Program-made: the position numbers and the translations under genes
The notes under the pieces: generated by a model
What the model saw: only the letters and a program-made list of their open reading frames with translations
Told to the model about the DNA's origin: nothing
The model's database searches: none
Shown: positions 17,260 through 26,631 of the stretch, piece after piece
How positions within the stretch are numbered: the stretch's first letter is position 1
Layout of the letters: each line of letters starts with the position of its first letter
Source: Sellimonas catena
GTDB lineage: Bacteria > Bacillota > Clostridia > Lachnospirales > Lachnospiraceae
NCBI RefSeq assembly: GCF_045063725.1
Contig: NZ_CP173695.1
Strand: one strand, 5' to 3'
DNA length: 64,000 nt

Positions 17260-19316
17260 ACTGTGATGTCTCCTCCTTCAATCATATCATCGATGACCTG
17301 TTTGAGCGTTTCGATGTCGCCCTCCAGATCCGTATTTTCAAACTGAGCGCCGGCAGTATTAATATGTCCTCCGCCGCCGATCCGCTCCATGATGATCTGT
17401 ACATTGATCTCATCAATCGAACGCGCGCTCACATAAACTTTTCCGTGATATTCTGTCAGAACAAAGGCTGCCTTTACCTGACTGATATTCAGAAGCTCGT
17501 TGGCCGCCTGCGCTCCTACAATCGTCGGACTCTCAATATCTTCTCCTGCTCCTTTTGCAATAATAAAGCATTCTCTGTAGATCTCAGCCTGACCGATAAT
17601 CGCTGCCTTTGCCCGGTATGCTGCCAGATCATCCCTGAAAATCTTATGTACATGTGTAATATCCGCGCCGCTTCTTCTCAGGAATGCCGCCGCCTCAAAG
17701 GTACGGACGCCGGTCCGGTTCGTAAAGTTGTTCGTATCAATCATGATCCCTGCGTAAATGCAGTTTGCCTCGATCGGGTCGAGCTTGATATCGTCCGAAA
17801 TATACTGCAGAACTTCCGCTACCATCTCGCATGTGGATGACGCATACGGCTCGATATAGGAAAGCACCGCGTTCTCAATTACCTTGCTGCCCTGCCTGTG
17901 ATGATCAAGCACCGCAACCGTCTTCACCATTCCAAGAAGCTCTTCACACTCCGTAATCGGAGGCTTATTTACGTCCACGACAACAACCATTGTATTATCA
18001 TCCACAAGCCTCAGCGCTTCCTGGGAACTGACAAACATATCCTCCGGATAGTGGTCATTTTCCATGAACTCATTATAAAGCGGTCTCAAAGATACCGTAA
18101 TCTCATTGATTACAATATGCGCCTTCTTTTCCAGACTTTCCGCAACCTTGTAAATTCCGATTGCCGCGCCAAAAGAGTCTGAATCTCCAAGCTTATGTCC
18201 CATGATCAGCACCTGATCCTTGGCAATCATGAACTCTCTGAGCGCCTCTGCCTTTACTCTTGCCTTTACTCTTGTGTTTTTCGACATCTGCTCACGCTTG
18301 CCGCCGTAGTACTTGATGCCGTCCTGGTCTTTAATGACCGCCTGATCCCCGCCTCTTGCAAGCGCAAGATCGATCGCCACACGGGCATAGTTATAGCTCT
18401 GTCCATAGGTGTCTTCGCTGAAGCCAAGACCGATACTGAGTGTCGCCGGAATCTTGTTCCCGACACTGATTTCTTTTACATCATCGAGAATGGAAAAATG
18501 GTCTTCCTCCATTTTGTGGAAATAAAAGTTTTTTACAATAATGAAATAGCGGTCTTTTTCAAGCTTCTTGACAATTCCATCCATCCTTGCCACATACTGG
18601 TTGATCTTACGGTCAATCAGCGCAATCAGCAGGGACTGCCTTACTTCCTCGACACTTTCGATAACCTCGTCATAGTTATCAATATAGATCAGTCCTGCCA
18701 CCAGCTTCTGGTCTTCAATCTCAGCGACAGCCTGATTCAGGTCTGTAATATCATTCATATAGAGGGTAACAAAATACTCTTTCCCCTCCGGCAGTTCAAG
18801 AATCGGTTCTTTCTGGCTGAATCCGGATACCGGAACCTTCCGCAGATCCACTGAGTAATCCCGTCCCATATAGGTGACTTCAAGCCGTACCGTCTCCTTT
18901 TCCTCTTTTGGGAATACGCTCCTGTTAAGTTCCGGAATATACTTGCTCAAGTAGGTATCCGGTCTTAGTCCAGGTCCGATCACTTCGGCAAACTGGCTGT
19001 TCCCCCACAGTATCTTTCCATCATCCATCAGGATGGCATATGGAATCGACAACTCTCTGAGCAGAATGTCCTGTACCCCGCCGTACTGAGTGGCAAACTC
19101 CACAAGCTCTGCCATAAGCAGGGACCTGTTATAAAAATACAGGATAAACGCAATAATCGCATAGACGATGACGAATGCACTCATCAGAAAACCTGCACTT
19201 TGATCAACCATGTAAATCCAGATATTCATGGCAATCAGGAGAATCGTCATAATCGCCGGCCATTGCATATACAACTTCAACTGGCCTTTAAAATGAATAG
19301 TTCCTTTTTTGTTCAT
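17256..19316 (-). CDS. gdpP: Cyclic-di-AMP phosphodiesterase GdpP
   Basis: 686 residues. Two transmembrane helices (about 15-60) are followed by a PAS-like domain (about 75-150), a degenerate GGDEF domain (about 170-300) and a DHH/DHHA1 phosphoesterase module. The metal-binding motifs are GHKLGDSDSFGAA near 375, VVVDVNKP near 445, DHHRQGS near 470 and GGGHINTAGAQ near 643. The enzyme hydrolyses c-di-AMP, which controls osmolyte uptake and cell-wall stress. The order gdpP-rplI-dnaB supports the call. Confidence 0.93.
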   Translation of the reverse strand: MNKKGTIHFKGQLKLYMQWPAIMTILLIAMNIWIYMVDQSAGFLMSAFVIVYAIIAFILYFYNRSLLMAELVEFATQYGGVQDILLRELSIPYAILMDDGKILWGNSQFAEVIGPGLRPDTYLSKYIPELNRSVFPKEEKETVRLEVTYMGRDYSVDLRKVPVSGFSQKEPILELPEGKEYFVTLYMNDITDLNQAVAEIEDQKLVAGLIYIDNYDEVIESVEEVRQSLLIALIDRKINQYVARMDGIVKKLEKDRYFIIVKNFYFHKMEEDHFSILDDVKEISVGNKIPATLSIGLGFSEDTYGQSYNYARVAIDLALARGGDQAVIKDQDGIKYYGGKREQMSKNTRVKARVKAEALREFMIAKDQVLIMGHKLGDSDSFGAAIGIYKVAESLEKKAHIVINEITVSLRPLYNEFMENDHYPEDMFVSSQEALRLVDDNTMVVVVDVNKPPITECEELLGMVKTVAVLDHHRQGSKVIENAVLSYIEPYASSTCEMVAEVLQYISDDIKLDPIEANCIYAGIMIDTNNFTNRTGVRTFEAAAFLRRSGADITHVHKIFRDDLAAYRAKAAIIGQAEIYRECFIIAKGAGEDIESPTIVGAQAANELLNISQVKAAFVLTEYHGKVYVSARSIDEINVQIIMERIGGGGHINTAGAQFENTDLEGDIETLKQVIDDMIEGGDITV

Positions 19317-19411
19317 CTCTACGTCCTCAAATCCAAAAGTTGCAAGGTTTATTATACCACTTTTCAGCGCTTTTTTAAAGCGGTTTATCCGTTTTGGATC
19401 TCCTGAACGGA

Positions 19412-20059
19412 TCAGGAGACATTTTCAAGAAGCATTTCAACGAATGCTACCGCATTCTCTTTATGTTTTGCATTTTCCATGACACAGACATAAGCCGGTT
19501 CGTAGGAAACCCCCATTTTTTCTGTCATGTAGTCATTCTTCTCAAGGACTAACGCATCCCCCTGTACTTTTCCGCCCGCAAGTGCTTCCTCCGAAAGCAG
19601 TTCTTCCAGATTCACGAAGCCATTCTGATCATTATACTGTTCATAAACTTCCTCCGTGCAGATCAGAACATCGACCGATTCCGCACCAATGAGTGTGGAC
19701 AGGGCAACATTGCTGTTGTAATCATCTGCCGATCCGCTTAAGTTGGAATTGATCTCCACCGTCTCTTTGCTGCTCCCTGTACCAAGGAGATCTTTGACAT
19801 CCTCTTCAAGATCTGTCAATTCCGTGCCTGTTCCGCCCGTGATTGTCAGATTCAGCAGCACTTCACGGGTAATTCCCTGATACATGGTGACTCCCAGATA
19901 AATAACAACTCCGATAATCACCGGTATCAGAAAAATAATTTTATAGTACATCCACAAATATTCAATTTTCTCTTTCAGCGTCATCTGCCGCATTTTTTCC
20001 GCTTCAAATTTCCGTTTTTCTTTTCCGCTCATCTGACGCTCGTACTTTCTGTCCAGCAT
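19412..20059 (-). CDS. Single-span membrane protein of unknown function
   Basis: 215 residues. The N-terminal 30 residues are strongly charged (KEKRKFEAEKMRQMTLKEKIEYLW), one transmembrane helix lies near 40-60, and the rest should face outside. The outer part (LNLTITGGTG, STLIGAESVDVLICTEEVYEQY, then MGVSYEPAYVCVMENAKHKENAVAFVE) looks like part of a solute-binding-protein fold, which may mean a small extracellular sensor or binding domain. Paired divergently with the DUF624 gene. The ribosome site is AGGAGG. A hairpin (19399-19419) spans the stop codon. Confidence 0.65.
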   Translation of the reverse strand: MLDRKYERQMSGKEKRKFEAEKMRQMTLKEKIEYLWMYYKIIFLIPVIIGVVIYLGVTMYQGITREVLLNLTITGGTGTELTDLEEDVKDLLGTGSSKETVEINSNLSGSADDYNSNVALSTLIGAESVDVLICTEEVYEQYNDQNGFVNLEELLSEEALAGGKVQGDALVLEKNDYMTEKMGVSYEPAYVCVMENAKHKENAVAFVEMLLENVS

Positions 20060-20147
20060 GATGTTTCCTCCTGTTGTTGTATTCTATTATTATGATGAAT
20101 ATTCGTCAATATGGCAAGTGAATTTTTTGTGTATCTGGTCTATTTTG

Positions 20148-20176
20148 TTGATTTTTACCTGTTTTTTCGCTATACT
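20148..20176 (+). promoter_or_regulatory. Promoter of the DUF624 gene
   Basis: TTGATT and TATACT separated by exactly 17 bp, 46 bases before the DUF624 start codon. Confidence 0.65.
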
Positions 20177-20461
20177 GTGTTTTAACGGTCCGCCCATGGC
20201 GGGATCAATAAGGAGGTTATTATGAGTCGTTTGTTTAGTCTGGAAAATCCTTTTATGCAGTTTCTTTCCAAAGTCTGCGACATGTTGATTCTGAACGTTG
20301 TCTTTATCTTCAGCTGTGTTCCTCTGTTTACAATCGGAGCATCCTTAAGTGCCTTGAATACAATCGCGCTGAAACTGGTCCGCCGGGAAGAGCCTTACAT
20401 TGTCAAAGGATTTTTCAAAGCTTTTGCAGCAAATTTTAAACAGAGCACCATTGTGTGGCTC

Positions 20462-22146
20462 GTTAGTGTATAATTATTATTGGCAAAAATAGGAATTTTT
20501 CCTAAATAAAAAGGGAAGCAGAGAAAATCCCTACTTCCCAATCATACAGTTTTTCTTTATGATGTTAGTTGCAAAATAAAACACGTAAAGGAGACTGTAT
20601 GATGAAATCTATTGTAGAGGAAAAGCTGGTATCTTTCAAGACCCTGGAGCAGAAAGTTTTTGCGTATGTCTGTGAGTTGGGCAGGATGATCACCCAGGTC
20701 ATTCTGGAAAACTACGATGATGAACTGGCGAAAGAAAGAGACAAAAAGTTATACAGAGACAAAGGGAAACGGGAAACTTCGATCAAAACCGTATATGGGG
20801 AAGTAACCTATTCCCGAAGAGTCTACCGGACAGAACAGGAGGACGGAAGGATTGCCCATATTTACCTTCTGGATCAGGCGATGCAGATGGAGAAGATCGG
20901 GCTGATCTCTACCAATCTTGCAGAAAAGATTGCACTGACTGTAACGGAATCCCCATATCGTGTCAGCGCAGAAGTGATCAGTGATACCTGCGGACAGACG
21001 ATCAGCCATGGAGGTGTCTGGAACCTGATTCAGGAGCTGGGGGAACGAATCAGCGAAGAAGAGGACTACGCGGTAAAGCAGATGGAAGCAGACCAGGCAG
21101 AAGGAGAAAAGGCAGTCGGGATCCTTTTCGAAGAAATGGATGGCGTATGGCTAAGGATGCAGGATTCCGGACATAAGAAGGCGCCAAAACAGGAGATGAA
21201 GGTTTTCACGATGTATGAAGGATGGGACAAAGACAGCCCGAAAAGAAGCCGCCTGGTGAATAAGAAGATGTTGGCCGGAATGGAAAAAAGCAGCCGGTTC
21301 CATCAAAAACGGGAGGCGCTGATCGAAAAGATTTACGATGCAGATGAGATTGGCCGGCGGATTCTAAACGGAGATGGAGGAAGCTGGATTAAAGAGATCT
21401 ATGACCCGGAAGCCCTCTTCCAGCTGGACCGGTTCCACATCTATAAGGAGATCAAAAAGAAGATCCGGGATACAGAAGCCCAGGAACAGATCAAAGAACT
21501 TCTGGAGCAGAAGAAAGTAGATGAAATGCTGGAATATATCCAGGTCTATGCCGACAGCATAGAGAGTGATGATCCGAAAGAAAAAGGGAGCAGGAATGCA
21601 AGGGAACTATACAAGTATCTGGGGAATAACCGGGAGGGATTGATCCCGTACCGGGAAAGAGGGATTGAGCTGCCTGAAGCACCGGAGGGGATCGTGTATA
21701 AGAATATGGGAGTGCAGGAGAACCAGAACTGTACGGCGATCACCATGCGGATGAAGCACCGGAGGATGAGATGGTCCGTGCATGGGGCGAATAACATGGC
21801 GAAAGCCCTGTACCGGAAAGAGAACAGGGAACTGATCGATACAATTGAACGGTATACGGATGGAGAAATATTCACCATGCAGATGGAAGAAATCGTCAAA
21901 ACGCTGAGCGCGGCGAGAGCGCCAAAGAAGGATGGAAAAGGGAATCCATATGTAGAGACGATTACGCATCATATGCCGCTATTGGACGCAATGCGGACAG
22001 CATCGAGGAAAGCCCTTGCAAGAGCATTCTGTTAAAAAGAAACATAAAATGATCAGATAAAGTCCGAACTGAATTGTCTGAAAATAAAAGAAATAAACTG
22101 ATATCAAAAAAAGAAGAAAAAGTGCCAACGATTACTTGACACATAC
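20462..22146 (+). mobile_element. ISLre2-family insertion sequence, 1685 bp
   Basis: The element is bounded by a 9-bp target duplication, GTGTGGCTC (20453-20461 and 22147-22155). Its imperfect terminal inverted repeats share the pattern GT..GTGT..A.T.AT..TTGGCA over about 24 bases. It carries one transposase gene that fills nearly all of it. Nine-base duplications and this transposase type fit the ISLre2 family. The intact ends and duplication suggest recent insertion. Confidence 0.93.
20599..22035 (+). CDS. ISLre2-family transposase (UPF0236)
   Basis: 478 residues from the ATG with an AAAGGAG site. The sequence has UPF0236 features: KTVYGEVTYSRRVYR near the N-terminus, the middle block GILFEEMDGVWLRMQ with acidic residues likely part of the DDE-type active centre, GDGGSWIKE, LDRFHIYK, and a C-terminal CTAITMRMKHRRMRWSVHGA. 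The gene is uninterrupted and probably active. Confidence 0.9.
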   Translation: MMKSIVEEKLVSFKTLEQKVFAYVCELGRMITQVILENYDDELAKERDKKLYRDKGKRETSIKTVYGEVTYSRRVYRTEQEDGRIAHIYLLDQAMQMEKIGLISTNLAEKIALTVTESPYRVSAEVISDTCGQTISHGGVWNLIQELGERISEEEDYAVKQMEADQAEGEKAVGILFEEMDGVWLRMQDSGHKKAPKQEMKVFTMYEGWDKDSPKRSRLVNKKMLAGMEKSSRFHQKREALIEKIYDADEIGRRILNGDGGSWIKEIYDPEALFQLDRFHIYKEIKKKIRDTEAQEQIKELLEQKKVDEMLEYIQVYADSIESDDPKEKGSRNARELYKYLGNNREGLIPYRERGIELPEAPEGIVYKNMGVQENQNCTAITMRMKHRRMRWSVHGANNMAKALYRKENRELIDTIERYTDGEIFTMQMEEIVKTLSAARAPKKDGKGNPYVETITHHMPLLDAMRTASRKALARAFC

Positions 22147-22576
22147 GTGTGGCTCCTCAGCGTTGCTGTATTTCTGTTTTTCCGTTATGATTATATAATT
22201 GCAGCCTCAGTTGGTGGCACCATGTTCCGGGTGATTCAGCTGCTGCTTTTGATGATTATCCTTGTATTTGCAGCAGCGTTTTTGTATGTATTCCCGATTA
22301 TCTCGCATTACATCTGTACGACAAAGCAGGCTGTCCGAAATGCGTTTTTGATGAGTATCGGCCATCTTCCATATACTCTCATCATGTTCGCTTACTTTGC
22401 ACTGATCGGATTTTTACTTACTGCTTCTACGACCACTTTTGGCCTTGTTATCGCCATCAGCATGATCTGCGGTTTTTCCGTGACTGCCTACATGTGCTGC
22501 ATTTTATTCAACCGCATCTTTAAAAAATACGATCCGGAAGAGGAAAAAGAGGCAGCAGAATAAACTTGTCCATTGT

Positions 22577-22613
22577 AAAAAGCCAGAGCAGGATTTCCCT
22601 CTCTGGCTTTCGC
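22577..22613. terminator. Bidirectional terminator
   Basis: AAAGCCAGAG pairs with CTCTGGCTTT around a 12-base loop, between the convergent DUF624 remnant and the M50 protease gene. Confidence 0.8.
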
Positions 22614-22629
22614 TTTCTTCTTCACATTT

Positions 22630-23319
22630 TTAAAGAATCGTACCTCCGCCCGATGACTGTATCTGCACGCCAAATCCCAGGATTCTCTGCACAATCTCCC
22701 ACATTCCTCCCAGAATCGTACTGTTCGCATTCATAAGCGGACGGCTTAAGACACCGCTCACAAGGAGGATCAATAGAATCAGGGAACGGTACGGCCGGAT
22801 TCTCTGATAAAAGTACCCGACTCTCGGCACCAGCTGTTCCAGTACATTGGATCCGTCAAGCGGCGGAAACGGAATCAGGTTGAAGACTCCAAGTCCGGTA
22901 TTCATCACCGCAGAATAATAGCAGAGAAGATATAACACCTGCATCAGTTCCGAATTTGCGTCTCCGAAACGAATAATCAGGCCGCTTAACAGAACCGACA
23001 AAAACGCCAGAATAAAATTCATCACCGGTCCGGCAAGGGATACTAAAATAATCCCCTGTCGCCTGTTTTTGTAATATCTTGTGTTAATCCTTACAGGCTT
23101 TGCCCAGCCCATATGGAAGAAGATCAGACACAGTGTTCCGACCGGATCCAGATGCCTGAGCGGATTCAGGCTCATACGCCCGTCGGCTCTCGGTGTCGGA
23201 TCTCCCAGGCGTTCCGACATCCAGCCATGTGCAAACTCATGGGCAGTAATCGCAATCAGCAGTACCGGTGCCATATATAAAATATATCTTATTTGCTGCA
23301 GGTAATAATTGAGATACAT
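22630..23319 (-). CDS. Site-2-type (M50) membrane metalloprotease
   Basis: 229 residues, mostly hydrophobic. The zinc site is HExxH (His27, Glu28, His31 in TAHEFAHGW), and the third ligand is in NLIPFPPLDGSNVL near 150, both within membrane helices. It matches the short YwhC-type M50 group, which lacks a PDZ domain. Such proteins cut membrane-spanning regulators; the substrate is unknown. The start has an AAAGGAA site. Confidence 0.87.
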   Translation of the reverse strand: MYLNYYLQQIRYILYMAPVLLIAITAHEFAHGWMSERLGDPTPRADGRMSLNPLRHLDPVGTLCLIFFHMGWAKPVRINTRYYKNRRQGIILVSLAGPVMNFILAFLSVLLSGLIIRFGDANSELMQVLYLLCYYSAVMNTGLGVFNLIPFPPLDGSNVLEQLVPRVGYFYQRIRPYRSLILLILLVSGVLSRPLMNANSTILGGMWEIVQRILGFGVQIQSSGGGTIL

Positions 23320-23424
23320 TGATCACATTCCTTTCCATTCTTACATATATTCTTTGATTCTAGCATATATGACACAATTATCAACCGGCACAATGTAAAA
23401 TTTTTCTAAATTGTGCTAAAATAA

Positions 23425-23514
23425 TTACTGTTCACACAGTGCCGGGATGCTGGAAAAAGCAGCGTCATGTTTGCATGTAAGATGCAGCTTCCGGCGGCTC
23501 GGGGTGAGCAGTAA
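23425..23514 (+). promoter_or_regulatory. Candidate structured leader RNA upstream of ogt
   Basis: The 90 bases directly before the ogt ribosome site can fold into a closed multi-branch structure. The outer stem is TTACTGTTCAC (23425-23435) with GTGAGCAGTAA (23504-23514), one mismatch. Inside lies GCCGG (23441-23445) with CCGGC (23491-23495), then two hairpins: GATGCTG/CAGCGTC (23446-23466) and CATG/CATG (23466-23477). It does not match a riboswitch class I can name. It may control ogt or be a transcribed repeat. Confidence 0.45.
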
Positions 23515-23542
23515 CTCATAACGGAATAAAAGGAGAAAGCTT

Positions 23543-24070
23543 ATGCAGTACACCAGCCATTACCAGTCTCCGCTCGGCAGGATTCTTCTTGCAGCAGACA
23601 ATACCGGCCTGACCGGTCTATGGTTTGAAGGGCAGAAATATTTTGCTCTTTCTCTGAATGCCAAGTGTTTAGACCGTGAAACTCCGCTTTTATCTAATGC
23701 AAAGCGCTGGCTCGATCTTTATTTCACAGGAAAAAATCCGGATTTCCCTGTCTCTCTGCACCTTATGGGAACAGAATTCCAAAAAGAGGTCTGGAAAATT
23801 CTCTGCACAATCCCTTACGGGAAAACGACTACTTATGGAGACATCGCACGTCAGATTGCCCGAAAAAGAGGTCTGGATCATATGTCCGCCCAGGCTGTTG
23901 GCGGTGCCGTGGGACACAATCCGGTTTCTATCATTGTACCATGCCACCGTGTCCTCGGAACGAACGGCAGCCTGACCGGTTATGCCGGAGGCATTGATAA
24001 AAAAATCAGTCTGCTCACGCTGGAGGGTGCCGAACTTCCGGCCAGCCGGCATCGTGCGAAGGAGAAATAA
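23543..24070 (+). CDS. ogt: Methylated-DNA--[protein]-cysteine S-methyltransferase
   Basis: 175 residues with the alkyl-acceptor motif PCHRVLG (Cys near 134) and the DNA-binding helix-turn-helix TTYGDIARQIA. An N-terminal RNase-H-like domain (about 1-80) precedes it, as in Ogt/MGMT proteins. It repairs O6-alkylguanine by irreversible transfer to the Cys. The start has an AAAGGAG site. A strong terminator follows. Confidence 0.92.
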   Translation: MQYTSHYQSPLGRILLAADNTGLTGLWFEGQKYFALSLNAKCLDRETPLLSNAKRWLDLYFTGKNPDFPVSLHLMGTEFQKEVWKILCTIPYGKTTTYGDIARQIARKRGLDHMSAQAVGGAVGHNPVSIIVPCHRVLGTNGSLTGYAGGIDKKISLLTLEGAELPASRHRAKEK

Positions 24071-24134
24071 CCGATGGCAGTCAGAAAAGCCGTCGCAAGC
24101 CGGAGACGGCTTCTTCCGAATCCAATTAAACAGC

Positions 24135-24180
24135 GCGTGCCGCACAGGGAGAATCTCACTCCCCGGCGGCACGCATTTTT
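24135..24180. terminator. Strong bidirectional terminator
   Basis: GCGTGCCGC (24135-24143) pairs with GCGGCACGC (24166-24174), followed by ATTTTT. It lies between ogt and the convergent XRE gene remnant. Confidence 0.85.
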
Positions 24181-24865
24181 ACCACATCGTAAACAGTTTT
24201 TGTATCATCGGCCATGTCTTTGGAAATTCCTGCAGAATCATGCTACGTACCGCTTCCGGATCCATATCTGTAAAGTTCGCGTCCTTCAGCAGAATTTCTT
24301 TCATTCCACTGACTGTATTACCTATGGCAATATGCCCATGGGCATAATTACCAAGAGCGATCTTATTCGCGACAGCACAGTTTCCGATGGCGTACATCCC
24401 CACCGCAAGATTGCCGAACGCAACGATTCCCACACTGAGATTGCCTCCCGCAATGATTCCTGCGGCAAATGCTCCAAGAGCCAGAATGCCAAGACTCGCC
24501 GCTCCTATGGAAATCATTCCCATCGCCGCTGCTCCGATCGCGACCAGGCCTCTTGCGAATACTCCGATGCTGACAACTCCTGTAGCCCGCACCCCGACTG
24601 CCAGAATTCCTTTTGCCGGAGCCATCTTCATCCGAAAGCGCCCTCCGCTCTCTCTCATTCCCTGAAAACAGATATGATAGATAGGAAGTCCAAACAGTGT
24701 GTGTCTGCTCTTCTTTTCGAAATGCCACGGCCTGACCTCTCTGTAATACACCACTTTCTCCGTCTGTTCTTCTTGCTTGTCCTTCAGAAGATAATCTGTA
24801 GTCACCTGAAACAGACTGCTCATCATAACGATCTTATCCACGTCCGGCTTGGATACTCCCGTCTC
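24179..24865 (-). pseudogene. XRE-type regulator, C-terminal part separated by element insertion
   Basis: The frame open from 24871 reads (L R) E-T-G-V-S-K-P-D-V-D-K-I-V-M-M, the second half of an XRE helix-turn-helix, then SSLFQVTTDYLL. It continues into about 100 residues of short Gly/Ala-rich repeats of the hydrophobic type ..IGAAAMGMISIGAASLG.., which may pack on or in the membrane. The first 36 codons lie at 38517-38624, on the other side of the 13.6-kb element. Rejoined (KWE + TGVSKPD) the gene encodes about 263 residues. A GTG at 24841 could start a truncated protein without the DNA-binding helix. Confidence 0.88.
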
Positions 24866-24867
24866 CC
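24851..24867. repeat. Left attachment site of the integrative element
   Basis: The 17-bp sequence GGATACTCCCGTCTCCC matches GGAAACTCCAAGCTCCC at 38505-38521 in 13 of 17 positions, in direct orientation. Both copies encode part of the split XRE helix-turn-helix (WETGVS and WELGVS). The crossover lies somewhere inside this match, most simply at the shared CTCCC. Confidence 0.75.
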
Positions 24868-24901
24868 TTAATTAAAGATATTGTTGGGTAAAAAAGAAAG
24901 G

Positions 24902-26524
24902 TCAGTCGATTTTGCCGATGAAGCGGTAGTAGATTTCTACTTCCTGCTCACGGCTTCCGTCCTCGCCCTTGACAGCTTCGTGGACGGTTATTTTTTCAAT
25001 TAGAGTGTTCAGAAGTTCGGCGGTCAGCTCCACAGGGTTGACATACTGTTTCATCAGGGCAATCCACTTTTCAGCATCCGCTGCGGTCTGTACGGCGGCT
25101 TCCATCGTTTCGTGAAGCTGTCTTATTTTTGTTTCAAGCTCCTTTTGCTCGTTCTGGTACTTCTCGGACAGCATATTGAAGTTATACTCGGTTATGCGTC
25201 CGGCAGACCAGTCCTCATACATTTTAGCAAACAGCCCGTCAACCTCGGCTTTACGCTTCTCTGCCTTTTTCAGCTCCGCAGCCTGCTTTTTCTTCGCAGA
25301 GTTTCTTTCCCTGTCGCTGGCATTGAGCAGGCGTTTCAGCAGCTTGTCCTCGTCTTTCTGTGCCAGCATAGACCAGTATTGCAGTCTTGCAAGCACATAG
25401 GCATACAGTACATCATAGCGGATATAGTGCATGGAACACTGGCGTAATCCCTGCCCGTTCTTGCTGCAATGGTAGTACCCGTATGGGTTCTTATTCTGCT
25501 TGTTTTCCCCATAGGCTAAAGACCATCCGCAGTCTGCACATTTTATCAATCCTGCGAAAATCTGTGTCGTACCGTTTCTGCGTTTCCTGCGTCTGCTTGC
25601 AATCAGCTCCTGAACTTTTTGGAACACTTCTTCAGAAATGATGGCTTCGTGGGTATTTTCCACACGATACCATTCTTCCTGCGGCTTCCGCACCTTTTTC
25701 TTGTTCTTGAATGAAATGTTGCTCTGCTTGTTGTGAATGCTGTGACCGATGTAGGTTTCCTCTTTCAAAATGCTCTTGACCTGTGCTATCGTCCACGCAT
25801 AGGCTTTTTCTGCGGGCGCACCGGCGTAGATATTGGCGAAAGTCCCGTATCTTTCATAGTTCAGCCAGCCGGGGGTAGGTACTTTTTCCTCCACCAGAAT
25901 CCGTGTAATGCTGGCGGCTTCACGCCCGTGTACAGCAAGGTCAAAAATCTTCTCTACAATCCAGCGTGTTTCCGGGTCGATCAGAAGATGACCTTTTTTG
26001 TCCGGGTCTTTTACATAGCCCAGCGGTGCATAGGCTCCATAGTGTGCGCCATTGGCAAATCTTGTGTGCATGGCAGCCTTGACCTTTTTGCTGGTCTGTC
26101 GGGCGTGCATTTCATTCAGGATGTTTAAGAACGGTGCAAGCTCGCTTTCTCCGTTGATGGTGTCCACATTGTCATTGATGGCAATGTAGCGTACTCCCTT
26201 GCTGGGGAAATAGATTTCCGTGTACTGACCGGTCAGGATATAGTTTCTTCCCAGACGGGATAAGTCCTTTGTGACAACGCAGTTGATTTTCCCGTCTTCG
26301 ATGTCATCAATCATCCTTTGGAAACTTGGACGCTCGAAATTTGTCCCACTCCATCCGTCGTCAATGTACTCGTCTACAACGGTCAGCCCATGCTCTGCGG
26401 CATACTGTCTAAGCATCATGCGCTGGGTCTGGATACTGCCGCTTTCCCCCTGTAATTCATCGTCACGGCTCAATCTCAAATATAGTGCAGTGTTATAAAT
26501 CGTTGTATTGTATGGTTGTTTCAC
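24902..26524 (-). CDS. Large serine recombinase of the TnpX/TndX type
   Basis: 540 residues from a GTG start with AGAAGGAGG nine bases upstream; longer in-frame starts have no such site. The resolvase domain (1 to about 150) has the catalytic Ser19 (LYLRLSRDDE) and the motifs DEYIDDGWSGTNFERPSF and TKDLSRLGRNY. A recombinase domain follows (ARQTSKKVKAAMHTRFANG, then GYAPLGYVKD), then a zinc ribbon (CADCGWS to C) near 330-380 and a coiled coil near 410-480. It catalyses excision and insertion at short att sites. It is read toward the left end, about 35 bases from it. Confidence 0.93.
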   Translation of the reverse strand: MKQPYNTTIYNTALYLRLSRDDELQGESGSIQTQRMMLRQYAAEHGLTVVDEYIDDGWSGTNFERPSFQRMIDDIEDGKINCVVTKDLSRLGRNYILTGQYTEIYFPSKGVRYIAINDNVDTINGESELAPFLNILNEMHARQTSKKVKAAMHTRFANGAHYGAYAPLGYVKDPDKKGHLLIDPETRWIVEKIFDLAVHGREAASITRILVEEKVPTPGWLNYERYGTFANIYAGAPAEKAYAWTIAQVKSILKEETYIGHSIHNKQSNISFKNKKKVRKPQEEWYRVENTHEAIISEEVFQKVQELIASRRRKRRNGTTQIFAGLIKCADCGWSLAYGENKQNKNPYGYYHCSKNGQGLRQCSMHYIRYDVLYAYVLARLQYWSMLAQKDEDKLLKRLLNASDRERNSAKKKQAAELKKAEKRKAEVDGLFAKMYEDWSAGRITEYNFNMLSEKYQNEQKELETKIRQLHETMEAAVQTAADAEKWIALMKQYVNPVELTAELLNTLIEKITVHEAVKGEDGSREQEVEIYYRFIGKID

Positions 26525-26554
26525 GGTTAAAAATCCTCCTTCTAAAAGAAACAA

Positions 26555-26602
26555 CCCACGCTTATACAATACTCGCTGGTACAAGTATATCATAAGCGTG
26601 GG
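26555..26602. promoter_or_regulatory. Inverted repeat over the recombinase promoter
   Basis: CCCACGCTTAT (26555-26565) and ATAAGCGTGGG (26592-26602) are a perfect 11-bp inverted repeat just upstream of the recombinase ribosome site. Between them, on the minus strand, lies a -10-like TATACT with TGTCAA 17 bp upstream. The same sequence recurs near the right end of the element (38459-38473). It is probably an operator or a recombinase-binding arm site. Confidence 0.6.
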
Positions 26603-26631
26603 CTGATTGACAGTCGTTATTCCGTATTTTT

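Larger units (their letters stand above)
20222..22563 (+). pseudogene. DUF624 (YesL-like) membrane protein gene split by an IS
   Basis: The reading frame 20222-20461 (MSRLFSLENPFMQFLSKVCD to STIVWL) continues in the same frame at 22156-22563 (LSVAVFLFFRYDY to KKYDPEEEKEAAE). Rejoined, it encodes 215 residues with several hydrophobic segments, the usual size of YesL/DUF624 proteins, which are often found with sugar-binding proteins and carbohydrate ABC permeases. The gap is filled by a 1685-bp insertion sequence flanked by a 9-bp duplication. The gene should be non-functional in this strain, but precise excision would restore it. A terminator follows at 22579. Confidence 0.9.

Noticed and set aside
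23425..23514. Leader fold considered as a known riboswitch (TPP, SAM, FMN, c-di-GMP or cobalamin)
   Set aside because: The conserved sequence cores of these classes are not present.
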